64,000 bases of DNA, taken from Martelella alba. Lineage in GTDB: Bacteria; Pseudomonadota; Gammaproteobacteria; Enterobacterales; Enterobacteriaceae. Below, piece after piece: positions 63,928 through 64,000 of the stretch. Under the pieces are notes generated by a model that did no database searches, was not told where the DNA came from, and saw only the letters and a list, made by a program, of their open reading frames with translations. The first letter of the stretch is position 1, and each line of letters begins with the position of its first letter. Location: the NCBI RefSeq assembly GCF_005217455.1, contig NZ_SZPQ01000022.1, positions 40,780 to 104,779 of the forward strand, written 5' to 3'. Made by a program: the position numbers and the translations under genes.

Positions 63928-64000
63928 ACCGCCCCGGTTTTCCGGGAGAGTGTTTTGTCTGTGAACTCAGGCTGCCAGATCACCGTTTCCGATGGAAGCG
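63928..64000 (+). other. Right edge of the window
   Basis: The last 73 bases follow the stop of giant gene 4. They do not continue the homology to the C-terminal part of protein 3 in any frame. A weak CCCGG/CCGGG hairpin is present, without a U-run. Confidence 0.4.

Noticed and set aside
1..64000. CRISPR arrays, tRNA or rRNA genes, insertion sequences with transposases
   Set aside because: No regularly spaced direct repeats, no cloverleaf-like or rRNA sequence, and no transposase or integrase frame were recognised.

Overview
The window is about 64 kb of moderately GC-rich chromosome from an enterobacterium of the order Enterobacterales. The xyl operon, dmsABC, ada, opgD, gldA and qorB all read like close relatives of the E. 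coli proteins. The combination of a decaying sugar operon, giant effector-like genes and many dispersed palindromic repeats suggests a Sodalis/Pectobacteriaceae-type host-associated species. That genus-level guess is inference. No rRNA, tRNA, CRISPR array, integrase or transposase was seen.

Layout, left to right. (1) 2-1836: the end of dmsA, then dmsB and dmsC (anaerobic DMSO reductase). (2) 1935-3870: an unknown beta-solenoid-like protein and the Ada methyltransferase. (3) 3981-10094: a complete darobactin-type RiPP cluster, darA-darB-darC-darD-darE. Its precursor carries the core WNWSKAF, one residue away from darobactin A. (4) 10299-19043: xylFGH diverging from xylA-xylB-xylR. xylA carries a 2-nt deletion, and the divergent promoter is flanked by an inverted pair of palindromic repeats. 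(5) 19059-20874: an HxlR regulator facing qorB, and a small membrane protein. (6) 20966-29814: a catabolic block (flavin monooxygenase, fumarate-reductase-like flavoprotein, MFS importer, TIM-barrel isomerase, Gfo/Idh/MocA oxidoreductase, SDR). A divergent TetR regulator with two perfect 22-bp palindromic operators sits at its head.

(7) 29880-41144: an unknown 366-aa protein, a MarR-type regulator, and two paralogous proteins of about 1,490 aa. Each has a toxin-like N-terminal and central region, an F-box-like motif, and 15 perfect 21-residue leucine-rich repeats at the C-terminus. F-box then LRR is the order of eukaryotic substrate adaptors of SCF ubiquitin ligases. (8) 42249-52959: housekeeping and accessory genes (DCC-family protein, secreted metallo-beta-lactamase-fold protein, orphan amino-acid ABC ATPase, opgD, GNAT acetyltransferase, MscS-type channel, gldA, DUF445 protein). 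(9) 53313-63927: two further giant paralogues (1,916 and 1,605 aa), in an apparent operon. They have AT-rich middles and a pore-like central segment resembling that of the F-box/LRR pair.

The two systems most worth attention are the darobactin variant cluster (an antibiotic against BamA of competing Gram-negatives) and the F-box/LRR proteins, which look built to act inside a eukaryotic host cell.
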